Shown piece by piece: positions 43,588-52,816 of a stretch of 64,000 nt of DNA (position 1 is the first letter of the stretch; the number at the start of each line of letters is the position of its first letter). The notes beneath the pieces are model-generated. The model was given only the letters and a program-made list of their open reading frames with translations, searched no databases and was not told the DNA's origin. Position numbers and translations under genes: made by a program. The DNA comes from G965202665 sp965243835. Its GTDB lineage: Bacteria; Actinomycetota; Acidimicrobiia; Spongiisociales; Spongiisociaceae. The stretch covers positions 2,046,001-2,110,000 of the forward strand of contig OZ251578.1 in NCBI GenBank assembly GCA_965243835.1. The letters are read 5' to 3'.

Positions 43588-45330
43588 ATGAAGTCTTTGC
43601 TGGTCGCCAACCGGGGCGAAATAGCGGTGCGGGTGATCCGCACCGCCCGCCAGCTGGGCATGCGCACCATCGCCGTCTACTCGGAGTTGGATCGCGACGC
43701 CCTGCATGTGCGCCTGGCCGACGAGGCCTGGAACATCGGCGGAGCCCCCGCCTCCGAGTCCTACCTGAACGGAGCCCGCATCGTGCAGGCGGCCTGGGAG
43801 TCGGATGCGGAGGCGGTCCACCCCGGATACGGCTTTTTGGCGGAGAACGCCGACTTCGCCCGGCGGGTCATCGAGGCCGGAATCACCTGGGTGGGTCCGT
43901 CGCCGGAGGCGATAGCGGTCATGGGCGACAAAATTTCCTCCCGGCGGATGGCCGAAGCGGCCGGGGTGGCGGCCGTGCCCGGAACGACGGAGGCGGTAAC
44001 CGACCCGGAGCGGGCCGCGCAGTTGGCCCGCAGTTACGGTTTTCCGGTGGCGGTCAAGGCGGCGCACGGAGGGGGCGGCAAGGGGATGCGGGTGGCGGCG
44101 GGCGAGGAGGAGCTGGCCGACGCCTTGGAGGGGGCCCAGCGGGAAGCCGGGGCCTATTTCGGCAACCCGGCCGTGTACCTGGAGAAATACCTGGTCAAAC
44201 CCCGGCACATCGAAGCCCAGATCATCGTCGACGACCACGGACATGCGGTGTTCCTCGGCGAAAGGGACTGTTCGGTGCAGCGCCGCCACCAGAAACTGAT
44301 CGAGGAAGCCCCCGCCCCCGGCTTGTCTAAAAAAGCCCGGGCCGATCTGGGGCGGGCGGCTCTGGCCATCGCCGAGGCCTGCGACTACCGCAACGCGGGG
44401 ACGGTGGAGTTCCTGATGGACGCCGCGGGCGATTTCTACTTCCTGGAAATGAACACCCGCCTGCAGGTGGAGCACGCCGTCACCGAGATGGTCACCGGCG
44501 TAGATCTGGTGGCCGAGCAGTTGCGGGTCGCCGACGGCCAACCTCTTTCCTTTGAGCGGGCGAAGGTGCGGGGGCACGCCCTGGAAATGCGCATCAACGC
44601 CGAGGACCCGGCGGCCGATTACCTTCCCTCCCCGGGCGACATCACCGACTACCGGGAACCGGCCGGGCCCCGGGTGCGGGTGGACTCCTGGGTGGAGCCG
44701 GGGACCGCCGTCAGCCAGTATTACGACAACCTTTTGGCCAAACTGGTGGTGTGGGGCCGGACCCGTTCCGAGGCCGTCAACGCCGCCAAACGCGCCCTGC
44801 ACGAATACCGGATAAGCGGGGTGTCCACCACCATCCCCGTCCATAAAGCGGCCCTGGACCACCCGGTGTTCGCCGCCGGGGAAGCCCACACCCGTTTTCT
44901 GGAGGAGGAAGTGGTCTGCGAGGCGGAGCCCCGGGAAGCGGGGGCCGGCCAGGAAAGCGGCCCGGCCCTGGCCCGCCGTTCCCTGACCGTGGAGGTGGGC
45001 GGACGGCGCTTCGAGGTCGCCTACTGGACGCCGGAGACGGTGACCGCCCCCGGGGGAGCCCCCCGGCCTTCCCGCAGACCCCCCTCCCGCCGCCCTTCCG
45101 CCGCCGGCCCCGGGGAACCGGGGATGGTGACCTCGCCCATGCAGGGCACCATCGTCAAAGTGTCGGCCGCGGCGGGCACCAGGGTGGCGGCCGACCAGCC
45201 CATCTGCGTGCTGGAAGCCATGAAAATGGAAAACGAAATCCGCAGCCCGATGGAGGGGGAACTGGTGGAGGTGCGGGTGCGCCCCGGCGACACGGTGCGC
45301 CCCGGCGAAGTAATCGCCATCGTCCGCTGA
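43588..45330 (+). CDS. Acyl-CoA carboxylase alpha subunit (biotin carboxylase plus BCCP)
   Basis: A 580-residue subunit. Residues 1-445 are biotin carboxylase: LLVANRGEIAVRVIRTA, VHPGYGFLAENADFAR, AHGGGGKGMRVA (ATP glycine loop), GERDCSVQRRHQKLIEEAP, FLEMNTRLQVEHAVTEMVTG. A linker (about 445-505) with a Pro/Arg/Ser-rich part leads to the biotin carrier domain (about 507-580) with the lipoyl-like fold and the biotinylation site CVLEAMKMENEI. The ATG at 43588 directly precedes the conserved KSLLVANRGEIA. BirA is encoded divergently upstream. This supplies malonyl-CoA or methylmalonyl-CoA to lipid metabolism. Confidence 0.95.
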   Translation: MKSLLVANRGEIAVRVIRTARQLGMRTIAVYSELDRDALHVRLADEAWNIGGAPASESYLNGARIVQAAWESDAEAVHPGYGFLAENADFARRVIEAGITWVGPSPEAIAVMGDKISSRRMAEAAGVAAVPGTTEAVTDPERAAQLARSYGFPVAVKAAHGGGGKGMRVAAGEEELADALEGAQREAGAYFGNPAVYLEKYLVKPRHIEAQIIVDDHGHAVFLGERDCSVQRRHQKLIEEAPAPGLSKKARADLGRAALAIAEACDYRNAGTVEFLMDAAGDFYFLEMNTRLQVEHAVTEMVTGVDLVAEQLRVADGQPLSFERAKVRGHALEMRINAEDPAADYLPSPGDITDYREPAGPRVRVDSWVEPGTAVSQYYDNLLAKLVVWGRTRSEAVNAAKRALHEYRISGVSTTIPVHKAALDHPVFAAGEAHTRFLEEEVVCEAEPREAGAGQESGPALARRSLTVEVGGRRFEVAYWTPETVTAPGGAPRPSRRPPSRRPSAAGPGEPGMVTSPMQGTIVKVSAAAGTRVAADQPICVLEAMKMENEIRSPMEGELVEVRVRPGDTVRPGEVIAIVR

Positions 45331-45528
45331 CGCACCCCCGGACCGGTCGCCCCGACCGGTCGCCATCCATGACATACTCTACCGAGAACCGGCGGGGGCG
45401 GCCGCTCCACGGTCATCGGGTAGACCCCGAACGGCCCGGCTGATTATACCAGCCTTAGCCGGAAGCCGGACCGCTTCTTCCCGTAATCCCGATTAGACGA
45501 CGGCTAGAAAAAAAAAAGGGGAATGCTC

Positions 45529-45834
45529 ATGACATCATGGACGGAAGCGGAAGTAAGAGGCCGGAAGCAGGCGGTGGCTAACGCTTGGAGGCACGCGGCG
45601 GATATAGCGGAAGAGGGCCGGCGGAGGGCGGACAAGATAGCGGCAGACTACCGGGCGGCGGCGGAAGCGCACGAAGCGGAGGCGGACGAAGCAAAAACGA
45701 CGGAAGCGGCTATACGGGCGGCGGCGGCGGAAGCGACGGGGAGGGTGGCGGCGGAAGCAACGGAAGTAGCGGAGGTTATAAAGAGCGAGATGAGGGCGAC
45801 TGCCAGGGAAGTGGCAACGGCTATTCTGAAGTAA
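45529..45834 (+). CDS. Ala/Glu-rich helical protein A
   Basis: A 101-residue protein. ATG 45529 is chosen over 45523 because the GGGGA site sits seven bases from it but directly abuts the upstream ATG; a ten-A run precedes. Almost the entire sequence is predicted amphipathic helix with heptads of Ala (RRRADKIAADYRAAAEAHEA, then ATGRVAAEATEVAEVIK). It lacks a signal peptide or membrane segment. The composition resembles phasins, apolipoprotein-like or LEA-like proteins, but no family can be named. The next gene, 37 bases downstream, encodes a similar protein, so they form a pair. It follows the acyl-CoA carboxylase by 200 bases. Confidence 0.55.
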   Translation: MTSWTEAEVRGRKQAVANAWRHAADIAEEGRRRADKIAADYRAAAEAHEAEADEAKTTEAAIRAAAAEATGRVAAEATEVAEVIKSEMRATAREVATAILK

Positions 45835-45871
45835 AATAATCTTGGATACCCGGATTAGAAAAGAGCATAAG

Positions 45872-46216
45872 ATGATGGCTAAAACGGAATTCCGCCCGGC
45901 GGAAGCGGCCCGGAGGGCGGCGGATGACTATCGGGAAGCGATAGCGGCGGCCCGGACGGCGGCGGACTATCGGGAAGCGACAGCTGTTGCCGATGTTGCG
46001 ATGGCGGCGGCGGCGGCGGCGGCGGAAGCGACCTGGAAAGCGGCCGAAGCGGATTATCGGGAAGCGATGGCGGCGGCGGCGGAAGCGGACTATCGGGAAG
46101 CGGCGGAAGCGGCGGAAGCGGCAGCGGCGGAAGCAACGGCGGCGGCGGAAGCGGCGGTAGAAGCGGCAGCGGCGGCGGAAGCGGCTTCTAATCGGCGGCA
46201 ACCGTTGACCGCCTAA
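45872..46216 (+). CDS. Ala-rich helical protein B with ADYREA repeats
   Basis: A 114-residue protein starting at ATG 45872 (or 45875). Four copies of D-Y-R-E-A recur (DDYREAIAAARTAADYREAT, EADYREAM, EADYREAA), then an almost pure Ala/Glu run with a basic end (SNRRQPLTA). It should be one long helix with regularly spaced Tyr-Arg pairs. The repeats are visible in DNA as GACTATCGGGAAGCG, which makes the gene prone to length change. It is convergent with the APH-kinase gene (28 bases between stops). Function unknown; pairing with protein A suggests a coiled-coil partner. Confidence 0.5.
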   Translation: MMAKTEFRPAEAARRAADDYREAIAAARTAADYREATAVADVAMAAAAAAAEATWKAAEADYREAMAAAAEADYREAAEAAEAAAAEATAAAEAAVEAAAAAEAASNRRQPLTA

Positions 46217-46243
46217 CGGCCGTCTACACTTGGGCGCGAGGGC

Positions 46244-47281
46244 TTAGGCGTCCAACCGGTCCAGCTGGTCCAGGGAGGCTTGGGCCAGGCGGATTACCGA
46301 CCCCGACAGCAGGTCCAGGTCCGCATCCTCCTCTCCCTGACCGGGTCCTCCCCGGGCGCCGTGCAGGTAACGGGAGTAGACGCCTTCCAGGATCGCCCCC
46401 AGCCGCCAGTACTGGAAAGCCCGGTAAAACCCCAGCCCGGACAGATCGCAACCGGCGGCGGCCGCATAGCGGGACAGCATCTCCTCCCTGGTCGGGAAGC
46501 CCGGCAGTGCGGCGACCGACTCCACCCACAGGGGCTCCTCGTCCGGTCCGGCCCAGTCGTTGGCCAGATATCCGACGTCGGACAGCGGATCCCCCAGCGT
46601 GCACAACTCCCAGTCCACCACCGCCCGCACCCGGCCCTCCCCGATGATCATGTTTCCCAACCGAAAATCGCCGTGCACGATGCACGCCCGCTCCTGGGGC
46701 GGTATCCGGGTCGCCAGTCGGCGGCGCGCTTCCTCCATCTCCGGGATCTCCCGCTGTTTGACAGCCTCCCACTGCCGGGCCCAGCGCCGTATCTGGCGGG
46801 ACACGTAGTCCTCCCTCCGCCCCAAAGACCCCAAACCGACTTCGTCGGGAGACAACCCATGCAGGGCGGCCAAGGCGTCCACTACGCTGTCCGCCGCCGG
46901 GCGCCGCTGCGCCTGCGGAATACGCGCCCCGCTCCCGGCGTCGTGCGGTACCGCGCCCTCCACGAACCCCATCACGTAGAAAGGGGCCCCGTTCACCTCC
47001 GGCGACTCGCACAACCCCAGGGCGGGCGGAACGGGGACCGCGGTGTCCCGCAAGGCGGCGATCACCCGGAACTCCCGCACCATGTCGTGGGCGGTGGCCA
47101 GCACATTACGCAACGGCGGGCGACGCAACGCCCAAGTAGAACCACCCGCCCCGGTCACTCGGTAAGTGATGTTGGAATTCCCCCCGGCAATCACCTCAAA
47201 CCGGTACGGGGGGGCCGCCCCGGCGATGTTCTCCGACAACCAGGCGCCCACCGACTCAGTATCAATACCCGCAACGCTCAT
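46244..47281 (-). CDS. APH/choline-kinase-fold phosphotransferase (ACAD10-like)
   Basis: A 345-residue kinase-fold protein. The ATG at 47281 starts MSVAGIDTESVGAWLSENI. The N-lobe has RFEVIAGGNSNITYRV (nucleotide loop) and the Lys/Arg strand WALRRPPLRNVLATAHDM; the C-lobe has the catalytic loop CIVHGDFRLGNMII and the metal Asp in AVVDWELCTLGDPLSDVGYL. RPPLRNVLATAHDMVREF is typical of the family found next to acyl-CoA dehydrogenases (ACAD10-like), which probably phosphorylates hydroxy-acyl or other small substrates. Not an antibiotic-resistance enzyme on present evidence. Its promoter and first codons are duplicated upstream. Confidence 0.85.
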   Translation of the reverse strand: MSVAGIDTESVGAWLSENIAGAAPPYRFEVIAGGNSNITYRVTGAGGSTWALRRPPLRNVLATAHDMVREFRVIAALRDTAVPVPPALGLCESPEVNGAPFYVMGFVEGAVPHDAGSGARIPQAQRRPAADSVVDALAALHGLSPDEVGLGSLGRREDYVSRQIRRWARQWEAVKQREIPEMEEARRRLATRIPPQERACIVHGDFRLGNMIIGEGRVRAVVDWELCTLGDPLSDVGYLANDWAGPDEEPLWVESVAALPGFPTREEMLSRYAAAAGCDLSGLGFYRAFQYWRLGAILEGVYSRYLHGARGGPGQGEEDADLDLLSGSVIRLAQASLDQLDRLDA

Positions 47282-47547
47282 CCGCTTCCCTCCCTGGCCG
47301 CCGCCCCCAGATTACATATATTCAAACGGGCCGCGCCCCCCAAACCCCCGGCCCCGACCGCCGCCCATTAGGTGATGTTGGAGTTGCCCCCCGCAATCAC
47401 CTCAAACCGGTACGGGGGGGCCGCCCCGGCGACGTTCTCCGACAACCAAGCCCCGACCGACTCATGATCTATGCCCGCAACGCTCATCCCCTCCCCTCCT
47501 CGCCGCCGCCCCCCCGCAGACTACATATATCAAACGGGCCGCGCCCT
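47167..47547. repeat. Tandem duplication of the APH-kinase 5' end
   Basis: Copy 1 spans 47167-47338 and copy 2 spans 47373-47547, offset 206-209 bases. Both hold the same start region, the same 38-39 codons and the same upstream motif with AT-rich ACATATAT and CAAACGGGCCGCGCC. Substitutions and small indels show the copies are not recent. Confidence 0.85.
47368..47487 (-). pseudogene. Truncated 5' copy of the APH-kinase gene
   Basis: ATG 47487 opens 39 codons (MSVAGIDHESVGAWLSENV, ending GGNSNIT) that differ from the intact gene at only a few positions and stop at TAA 47370-47368 exactly where the duplication ends. The ribosome-binding region is also duplicated, so a short peptide could be made. 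It lies directly upstream of the intact gene on the same strand. Confidence 0.75.
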
Positions 47548-48198
47548 CCCGCGCCTCTTGCCGGAGCGGGGGCCGTCCCGGCCTCCCCCGCCCGTTCTGA
47601 TTTCCCCCATGTCGAACTTGTCCAGGAAAAAGTGAACCAACGGACCGATCGTCACCGCGAACACCACCGTCCCCCACCCCACCGTGCCCCCCAGCGCCCA
47701 TCCCAGGGTCAACACCGCCGACTCGATCAGGAACCGGGACAGCCGAATGGAAAGGCCCCGGGCGGCCAGGCCGGTCATCAGCCCGTCCCGCGGACCGGTC
47801 CCCAGGCGGACGCCGATGTACAGTCCGGAACCGACCCCCATAATGAACACGCCCCCCAGGAACACGGCCCACCGCAACCAGCGGCCGGAAGGCTCCGCCG
47901 CCGCCCACAGCACGGCGTCGATTATCAAACCCACCGCCGTCACGTTGGCCAGCGTGCCCCATCCGATCCGTTGCCGGAGCGGAATCCACAAAACCAGCAC
48001 CGCCCCGCCCACCCCGATGGCCGTGACTCCGAAACTGAGGGAGGTCAGCCCGGCCAAACCCTCGTGCAACACGTCCCAGGGGGAAAGCCCCAGGCCCGCC
48101 TCCACCTGCAGGGCGATCCCCGACCCGAACAGCGCCAACCCCGCCCCCAGCCGGGGCAACCGCCGCCGCACCTCCCGCCGGTATTCCCGGCGGCTCAT
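47530..48198 (-). CDS. YczE/YitT-like integral membrane protein
   Basis: A 222-residue protein with five predicted transmembrane helices, starting at ATG 48198 (MSRREYRREVRRRLPRLGAG). Family-like features are ALFGSGIALQVEAGLGLSPWD and the later GSGLYIGVRLGTGPRDGLM, which give the GLGxxPWD/GTGPRDG pair typical of YczE proteins. The C-terminal tail is Arg/Gly-rich and cytosolic. The family is of unknown function; some members are near transporters. It follows gap by 44 bases on the same strand. Confidence 0.78.
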   Translation of the reverse strand: MSRREYRREVRRRLPRLGAGLALFGSGIALQVEAGLGLSPWDVLHEGLAGLTSLSFGVTAIGVGGAVLVLWIPLRQRIGWGTLANVTAVGLIIDAVLWAAAEPSGRWLRWAVFLGGVFIMGVGSGLYIGVRLGTGPRDGLMTGLAARGLSIRLSRFLIESAVLTLGWALGGTVGWGTVVFAVTIGPLVHFFLDKFDMGEIRTGGGGRDGPRSGKRRGRARPV

Positions 48199-48242
48199 CT
48201 CCCGGGCCGGCGGAGCGGAGTCGCCGGAGGGGGGCCTCCCCC

Positions 48243-49258
<1,016 letters not shown>

Positions 49259-49262
<4 letters not shown>

Positions 49263-50269
49263 GATGGCCCCTCCCCGCCCAGATATTGTTTGATGAGTTC
49301 CACGATGCGGGCCGCGTATCCCCAACCGGTGTCGAACCAGACCACGGTTTTGAGGAGCGTGCCCCCCACCACCATGGCGGCCAGGCTGTCGTACAACCCG
49401 GAGTAGGTGGAGCCGCGCACGTCGCTGGACACGATCGGGTCCTCGGTGAACCCCAGCGTCCCCAGATAACGGTCGGCGGCCGCCGTCCGCACCGCTTCGT
49501 TTATATCCTCCACCGCGGCCGGGACCCCCAAACGGGTGACCGCATCCACCGTGGAGCCGTCGTCCACCGGAACATTCAGCGACAGGGAGGAAATCCGGCC
49601 CCGCAGTTCGGGGAAAACCGCGGCCAGAATGTCGCAGGAGTTGCTCTCGGCGGGGATGATGTTCTCCCCCGCCGCCCGACTGGTGCGGAACCCCCCGCTG
49701 GGCACATCCCCCAGTCGGGCGTTGTTGGTGTAGGCGTGGACGGTGGTGAAAAACATCCGCTCCATTTGAAACCGCTCGTTTAATATCTCCACCAACGGCG
49801 CCATGGCGTTGGAAGTGTTGGAACCCATGGCCACCACCGGCGGGGAATCGTCCAAGATCCGGTCGTTCACCCCTTTCAGCAACAACGGCAGGTCGCCCGG
49901 TTTCTCCGGGGTGGAGGCCAGTATCACCCGCCGGGCCCCCGCCCGCAGATGCCGGTGACACCATTCGGAGGTGCGGTATTTGCCGGTGGCCTGCACCACC
50001 ACGTCCACCCCCAGGGCCCCCCAATCGGCTTCCCCCGGCTCCCGGCTTTGCAACATCGGTATGCGGCTGTCCCCGACCACCAGGTTGCTCCCCTCCAGCC
50101 GCACCGGCTCGGGAAAACGACCGTAGATGGAGTCGTAGCGGAGCAGGTAGGCCAACCCGGCCGGGTCGGCGATATCGGAGATGGCCCCCACCTCCGGTCC
50201 GTCCCCCGCCCGCAGTTGGCGAAACACATTGCGACCGATGCGGCCGAAACCCATCAAACCGACTTTCAT
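49259..50269 (-). CDS. GAPDH paralog lacking the catalytic cysteine
   Basis: A 336-residue GAPDH homolog starting at ATG 50269. The Rossmann start VGLMGFGRIGRNVFRQL and the fold landmarks (VVVQATGKYRT, FFTTVHAYTNNARLGD with the His, ENIIPAESNSCDIL, VVWFDTGWGYAARIVEL) are conserved. But the Cys motif SNASCTTNCLAP is SNTSNAMAP: no Cys is present at or near the active position and Asn replaces it. The phosphate-site Arg of MRVP is Asn (LNVP), and the Thr-rich loop after ENIIP is altered. It should bind NAD yet not form the thioacyl intermediate. It is upstream of, and coupled to, the intact gap. Confidence 0.9.
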
Positions 50270-50550
50270 GCCAGAGTTCCAACCTTTCACTGTCCCGGCC
50301 GTCGCCCCCGGTCGCCCCCCGGATCGGCGACGGTCATCGACGCGGGGCTTTCCGCGTTTATAAAGAATACCCCGCCCCGGCCATTTTTACCAACCGGCTT
50401 TCCCCGACCTGACTCCGTCCCCCGTTCCGCGCCCCGGACGCTCTCGACCGGAAACGATTTCCCCGCCTTGCGCCGGCGATGGTTATACTTGGGGTTGCGG
50501 CGTCCTCCGGGAAGGCGCCTATCCGCGGGAAAGGCAAGGTGAGGGTCGGA

Positions 50551-50865
50551 ATGGCCAGCAAAATGATGGTGTGGATCGATCAGGATCTGTGCACCGGCGA
50601 CGGCATCTGCGAGGAAATAGCGCCGGACGTGTTCGAGGGAAGGGACGACGGCCTGTGGGTGGTCAAGGAGGAGGCCAAGCATTTCGGCTCCGCCCTCGTG
50701 TTCGACGGGGAAGACGGGGACGGACACGGGCCGGAGGGCTCGCGGGGCGTGGCCCGGGTGCCGGAGGGCATGGAGGAGGACGTGATCGAGTCGGCCGAAG
50801 AATGCCCCGGCGAATGCATAATGATCGAGCCCTACAACCCGGAGCTGGTGGCCGAGGGCCGCTGA
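50551..50865 (+). CDS. Single-cluster ferredoxin (3Fe-4S type)
   Basis: A 104-residue electron carrier starting at ATG 50551 (MASKMMVWIDQDLCTGDGIC). The Cys pattern is C14-x5-C20 with a later C85-P (CPGEC, C89), as in P450-type ferredoxins that bind one 3Fe-4S, or sometimes 4Fe-4S, cluster. An insertion of about 35 residues (VKEEAKHFGSALVFDGEDGD) lies between the pairs and makes it longer than usual. A TATACT hexamer at 50484 may be its -10 box. It stands alone; no cytochrome P450 or reductase is adjacent. Confidence 0.82.
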   Translation: MASKMMVWIDQDLCTGDGICEEIAPDVFEGRDDGLWVVKEEAKHFGSALVFDGEDGDGHGPEGSRGVARVPEGMEEDVIESAEECPGECIMIEPYNPELVAEGR

Positions 50866-50920
50866 CCGGTCCCCGTTTATTAAATACCCGACCCGATTAA
50901 TGCCCGCGGACCGCGGGCGG

Positions 50921-50994
50921 TGGAGCTGAGGGGATTTGAACCCCTGACCCCCTCGTTGCGAACGAGGTGCTCTGCCGAACTGAGCTACAGCCCC
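50921..50994 (-). tRNA. tRNA-Ala (anticodon CGC)
   Basis: The minus strand folds as a 74-base cloverleaf: acceptor GGGGCTG/CAGCTCC with the alanine-specific G3-U70 pair, D-arm AGCTCAGTTCGGCAGAGC, anticodon stem CCTCG/CGAGG with loop TTCGCAA (anticodon CGC, reads GCG), and T-arm AGGGG-TTCAAAT-CCCCT. The CCA end is not encoded. Confidence 0.95.
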
Positions 50995-51058
50995 CCTGAA
51001 ACCGTTGCTTTCATACTACTACCCTTTCCGCCCGGCGCGGAAAACGGCGCCGCCGGGA

Positions 51059-51685
51059 CTACCCGCCCCCCGCCGCGGCCAAATCGCGGCGCAACCGTTC
51101 GGCCACCGTGGCCGAGGTCAGGTCGGCCCGACTGCGCTCCGCCAAGGCGCGGACCGCATCGGCGGTGCGGCGCAGGCCGCCCGTCATTCCGTCCGGGTAG
51201 TCGAGGGCGGCGAGCAGGTCCGCCACCTCGTCCATCACCGCCAGCAGGCGCGCCGCCTCCGCCGTATCATCCGCCCGCAACTTGTCCAGCATCCGCCGCC
51301 GCACCTCCCCCGCCGCCTCTCCCAGCCCGTTCAGATAGGCGGAGGCGGACACCCCCAGCTCCTCCGCCATGGGAAGTTCCCCGCCGTAGGCCACCGCCGC
51401 AAACAGCGCAGCTTCGGCGTACTCCTTGGCGGCGTCGTGCAGAATGCCCGGATTGATGTCGGGTTTGCCGGTCACGGCCGCCGTTGACTCGGCCAGCATT
51501 TCCCCCGCCTCCGCCAGCAGTTCCCGCGCCCGGGCGCGCTCTCCCCGGTGCAGACTGCGGATGGCGTTGGCCGACCGGCGGATGATCATTCGCCCGTTGC
51601 CGATGGCCGTTTCCCGGGCGGAAAAAGCATCTTCTAAAACGGCGCGGGCCGCCTCTTCGACGGCGGCCAGTTCCGGCAGGATCAA
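51059..51685 (-). CDS. Translin-like family protein (COG2178-type)
   Basis: A 208-residue all-helical protein. TTG 51685 follows a GGGGCGG site. Visible features resemble bacterial and archaeal translin homologs: RETAIGNGRMIIRRSANAIR, then SLHRGERARARELLAEAGEM, the conserved DAAKEYAEAALFAAV (Glu-Tyr-x-Glu-Ala core) and LGVSASAYLNGLGEAAGEVR. Translin-family proteins bind short RNA or DNA as ring-shaped oligomers; bacterial members are not well characterised. It follows the SepX/GlpR-like gene by 15 bases and is next to tRNA-Ala. Confidence 0.72.
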   Translation of the reverse strand: MILPELAAVEEAARAVLEDAFSARETAIGNGRMIIRRSANAIRSLHRGERARARELLAEAGEMLAESTAAVTGKPDINPGILHDAAKEYAEAALFAAVAYGGELPMAEELGVSASAYLNGLGEAAGEVRRRMLDKLRADDTAEAARLLAVMDEVADLLAALDYPDGMTGGLRRTADAVRALAERSRADLTSATVAERLRRDLAAAGGG

Positions 51686-51700
51686 AACATCCGCCCCGGC

Positions 51701-52186
51701 TTACCAAACCAACTTGACCGCCGGAGTTGAATCCGCGGGCGGCGCGCTGTTCACATCCACCGGGCGCAACAAGGCCGGGCCGGGACGCGGGGCGACGGCC
51801 GCTTCCAGACGGCGGCGTTTCAGGCGGCGCAGGGCGCTCACGTATCCGATTAAAGCCAGATGGGGCAACAGGCTGAACAGGAAAACCCCCATGCTGCGAA
51901 ACAGCAAAGAAGCCAACACTCCCGCCGTGGCCGCCAACACCAAAATCCCCATTACCAACCGTCGCCGGGCCAACACCTCCTCCCGTATCAGCGGACCCCC
52001 GTCCCCGGTTAATCCCCGCGCTCCCGTCCCGGTTCCGGAACGATTGACGGCCCGGTCCAAGTCCTGGGTGAAGTTGGAAAACTCCCGGGTGGTATACAGG
52101 GCGGAATAACGGCGGTTGGCCCACAGGCTGGGCAATAAGAACACCGCCCACACCGCAACCAGGATAAGGGAAAGTTGCACGACCAT
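51701..52186 (-). CDS. SepX/GlpR-like divisome membrane protein
   Basis: A 161-residue membrane protein. ATG 52186 follows CGGAGG. An N-terminal helix (LSLILVAVWAVFLLPSLWA) leads into a cytosolic loop with RYSALYTTREFSNFTQDLDR, then an Arg cluster (LARRRLVM) followed by two hydrophobic helices (about 78-95 and 98-115) and YVSALRRLKRRR. This order matches SepX of Streptomyces and GlpR of Corynebacterium, the membrane receptor for the MoeA-like protein Glp in cell division, whose genes also sit near galU and glp. Its length is shorter than many homologs. The assignment rests on layout and neighbourhood, not on an alignment. Confidence 0.6.
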   Translation of the reverse strand: MVVQLSLILVAVWAVFLLPSLWANRRYSALYTTREFSNFTQDLDRAVNRSGTGTGARGLTGDGGPLIREEVLARRRLVMGILVLAATAGVLASLLFRSMGVFLFSLLPHLALIGYVSALRRLKRRRLEAAVAPRPGPALLRPVDVNSAPPADSTPAVKLVW

Positions 52187-52209
52187 TTAGTTGCGCCTCC
52201 GGGTTGTTT

Positions 52210-52259
52210 AAATACCGGGCGGGTAGCATAGACCTCCTTCCCCCGTTTGCCCGGTATTT
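52210..52259. promoter_or_regulatory. Perfect 11-base inverted repeat upstream of the SepX/GlpR-like gene
   Basis: AAATACCGGGC (52210-52220) and GCCCGGTATTT (52249-52259) are exact inverted copies separated by 28 bases. They begin about 24 bases before the start codon, so they could form a leader hairpin or a dimeric operator. Confidence 0.5.
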
Positions 52260-52285
52260 CCCGCCCCGCCCCCTCCGCAACCCTT

Positions 52286-52319
52286 GCTTTAATTACTAAA
52301 GCATGCGGGGTTAAAGCAT
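52286..52319. promoter_or_regulatory. AT-rich palindrome and direct repeat after moaC
   Basis: GCTTTA-ATTAC-TAAAGC (52286-52302) is a perfect 6-base inverted repeat, and TAAAGCAT recurs at 52297 and 52312. It lies 15-50 bases beyond the moaC stop on the minus strand. It may be the moaC terminator or an operator for the next gene. Confidence 0.35.
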
Positions 52320-52333
52320 CCGGGAAGATCGTT

Positions 52334-52816
52334 TCAGTCGGGTTGGCCCACCCGCCACTCCCCGGAATGTCCGCCCGATTTCGACAAAAGACGCACCCGG
52401 GAAATAGAAACTCCCCGCTCGGTTCCTTTTACCATGTCATACAGGGCCAGGGCCGCCACCGCGGCCGCGGTCATCGCCTCCATTTCCGCCCCGGTGCGCC
52501 CGGCGGTGCGCACCGCCGCGGTTATCCGCACCCCCTCCGGGGCCCGCTCCGCGTCGACCGTTACCGCGGAGAGGGGAAGCGGATGACACAGCGGAATCAG
52601 GTCGGGGGTTTTTTTGGCGGCCATTATCCCGGCCAGCCGGCACGCCCCCACCGCATCCCCTTTGGGCAGGGAACCGCGGAACAGTTTCTCGGCCGTGGCG
52701 GCGGACATGGAAACCAGGGCCTCCGCCTCCGCCCGCCGGTCGGTTATCTCCTTGTCCCCCACGTCCACCATCCGCGCCCGCCCCCGCTGGTCCAGGTGGG
52801 TTAATTCCCCGCTCAT
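52334..52816 (-). CDS. moaC: Cyclic pyranopterin monophosphate synthase
   Basis: A 160-residue enzyme that converts the GTP-derived 3',8-cH2GTP to cyclic pyranopterin monophosphate in molybdenum-cofactor synthesis. Conserved blocks: MVDVGDKEITDRRAEA, the KKTPDLIPLCHPLPL metal and substrate region, GRTGAEMEAMTAAAVA, LYDMVKGTERG and LLSKSGGHSGEW. ATG 52816 overlaps the moeA stop (ATGA), so the two are coupled. The partner MoaA is not in the window. Confidence 0.96.
   Translation of the reverse strand: MSGELTHLDQRGRARMVDVGDKEITDRRAEAEALVSMSAATAEKLFRGSLPKGDAVGACRLAGIMAAKKTPDLIPLCHPLPLSAVTVDAERAPEGVRITAAVRTAGRTGAEMEAMTAAAVAALALYDMVKGTERGVSISRVRLLSKSGGHSGEWRVGQPD

Noticed and set aside
41959..45375. 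1138-residue minus-strand frame opposite the carboxylase genes
   Set aside because: A shadow of two certain genes; its composition is that of reverse-strand GC-rich codons.
46244..47281. Aminoglycoside resistance gene
   Set aside because: The APH fold matches the ACAD10-like group by its N-lobe; nothing indicates antibiotic binding.
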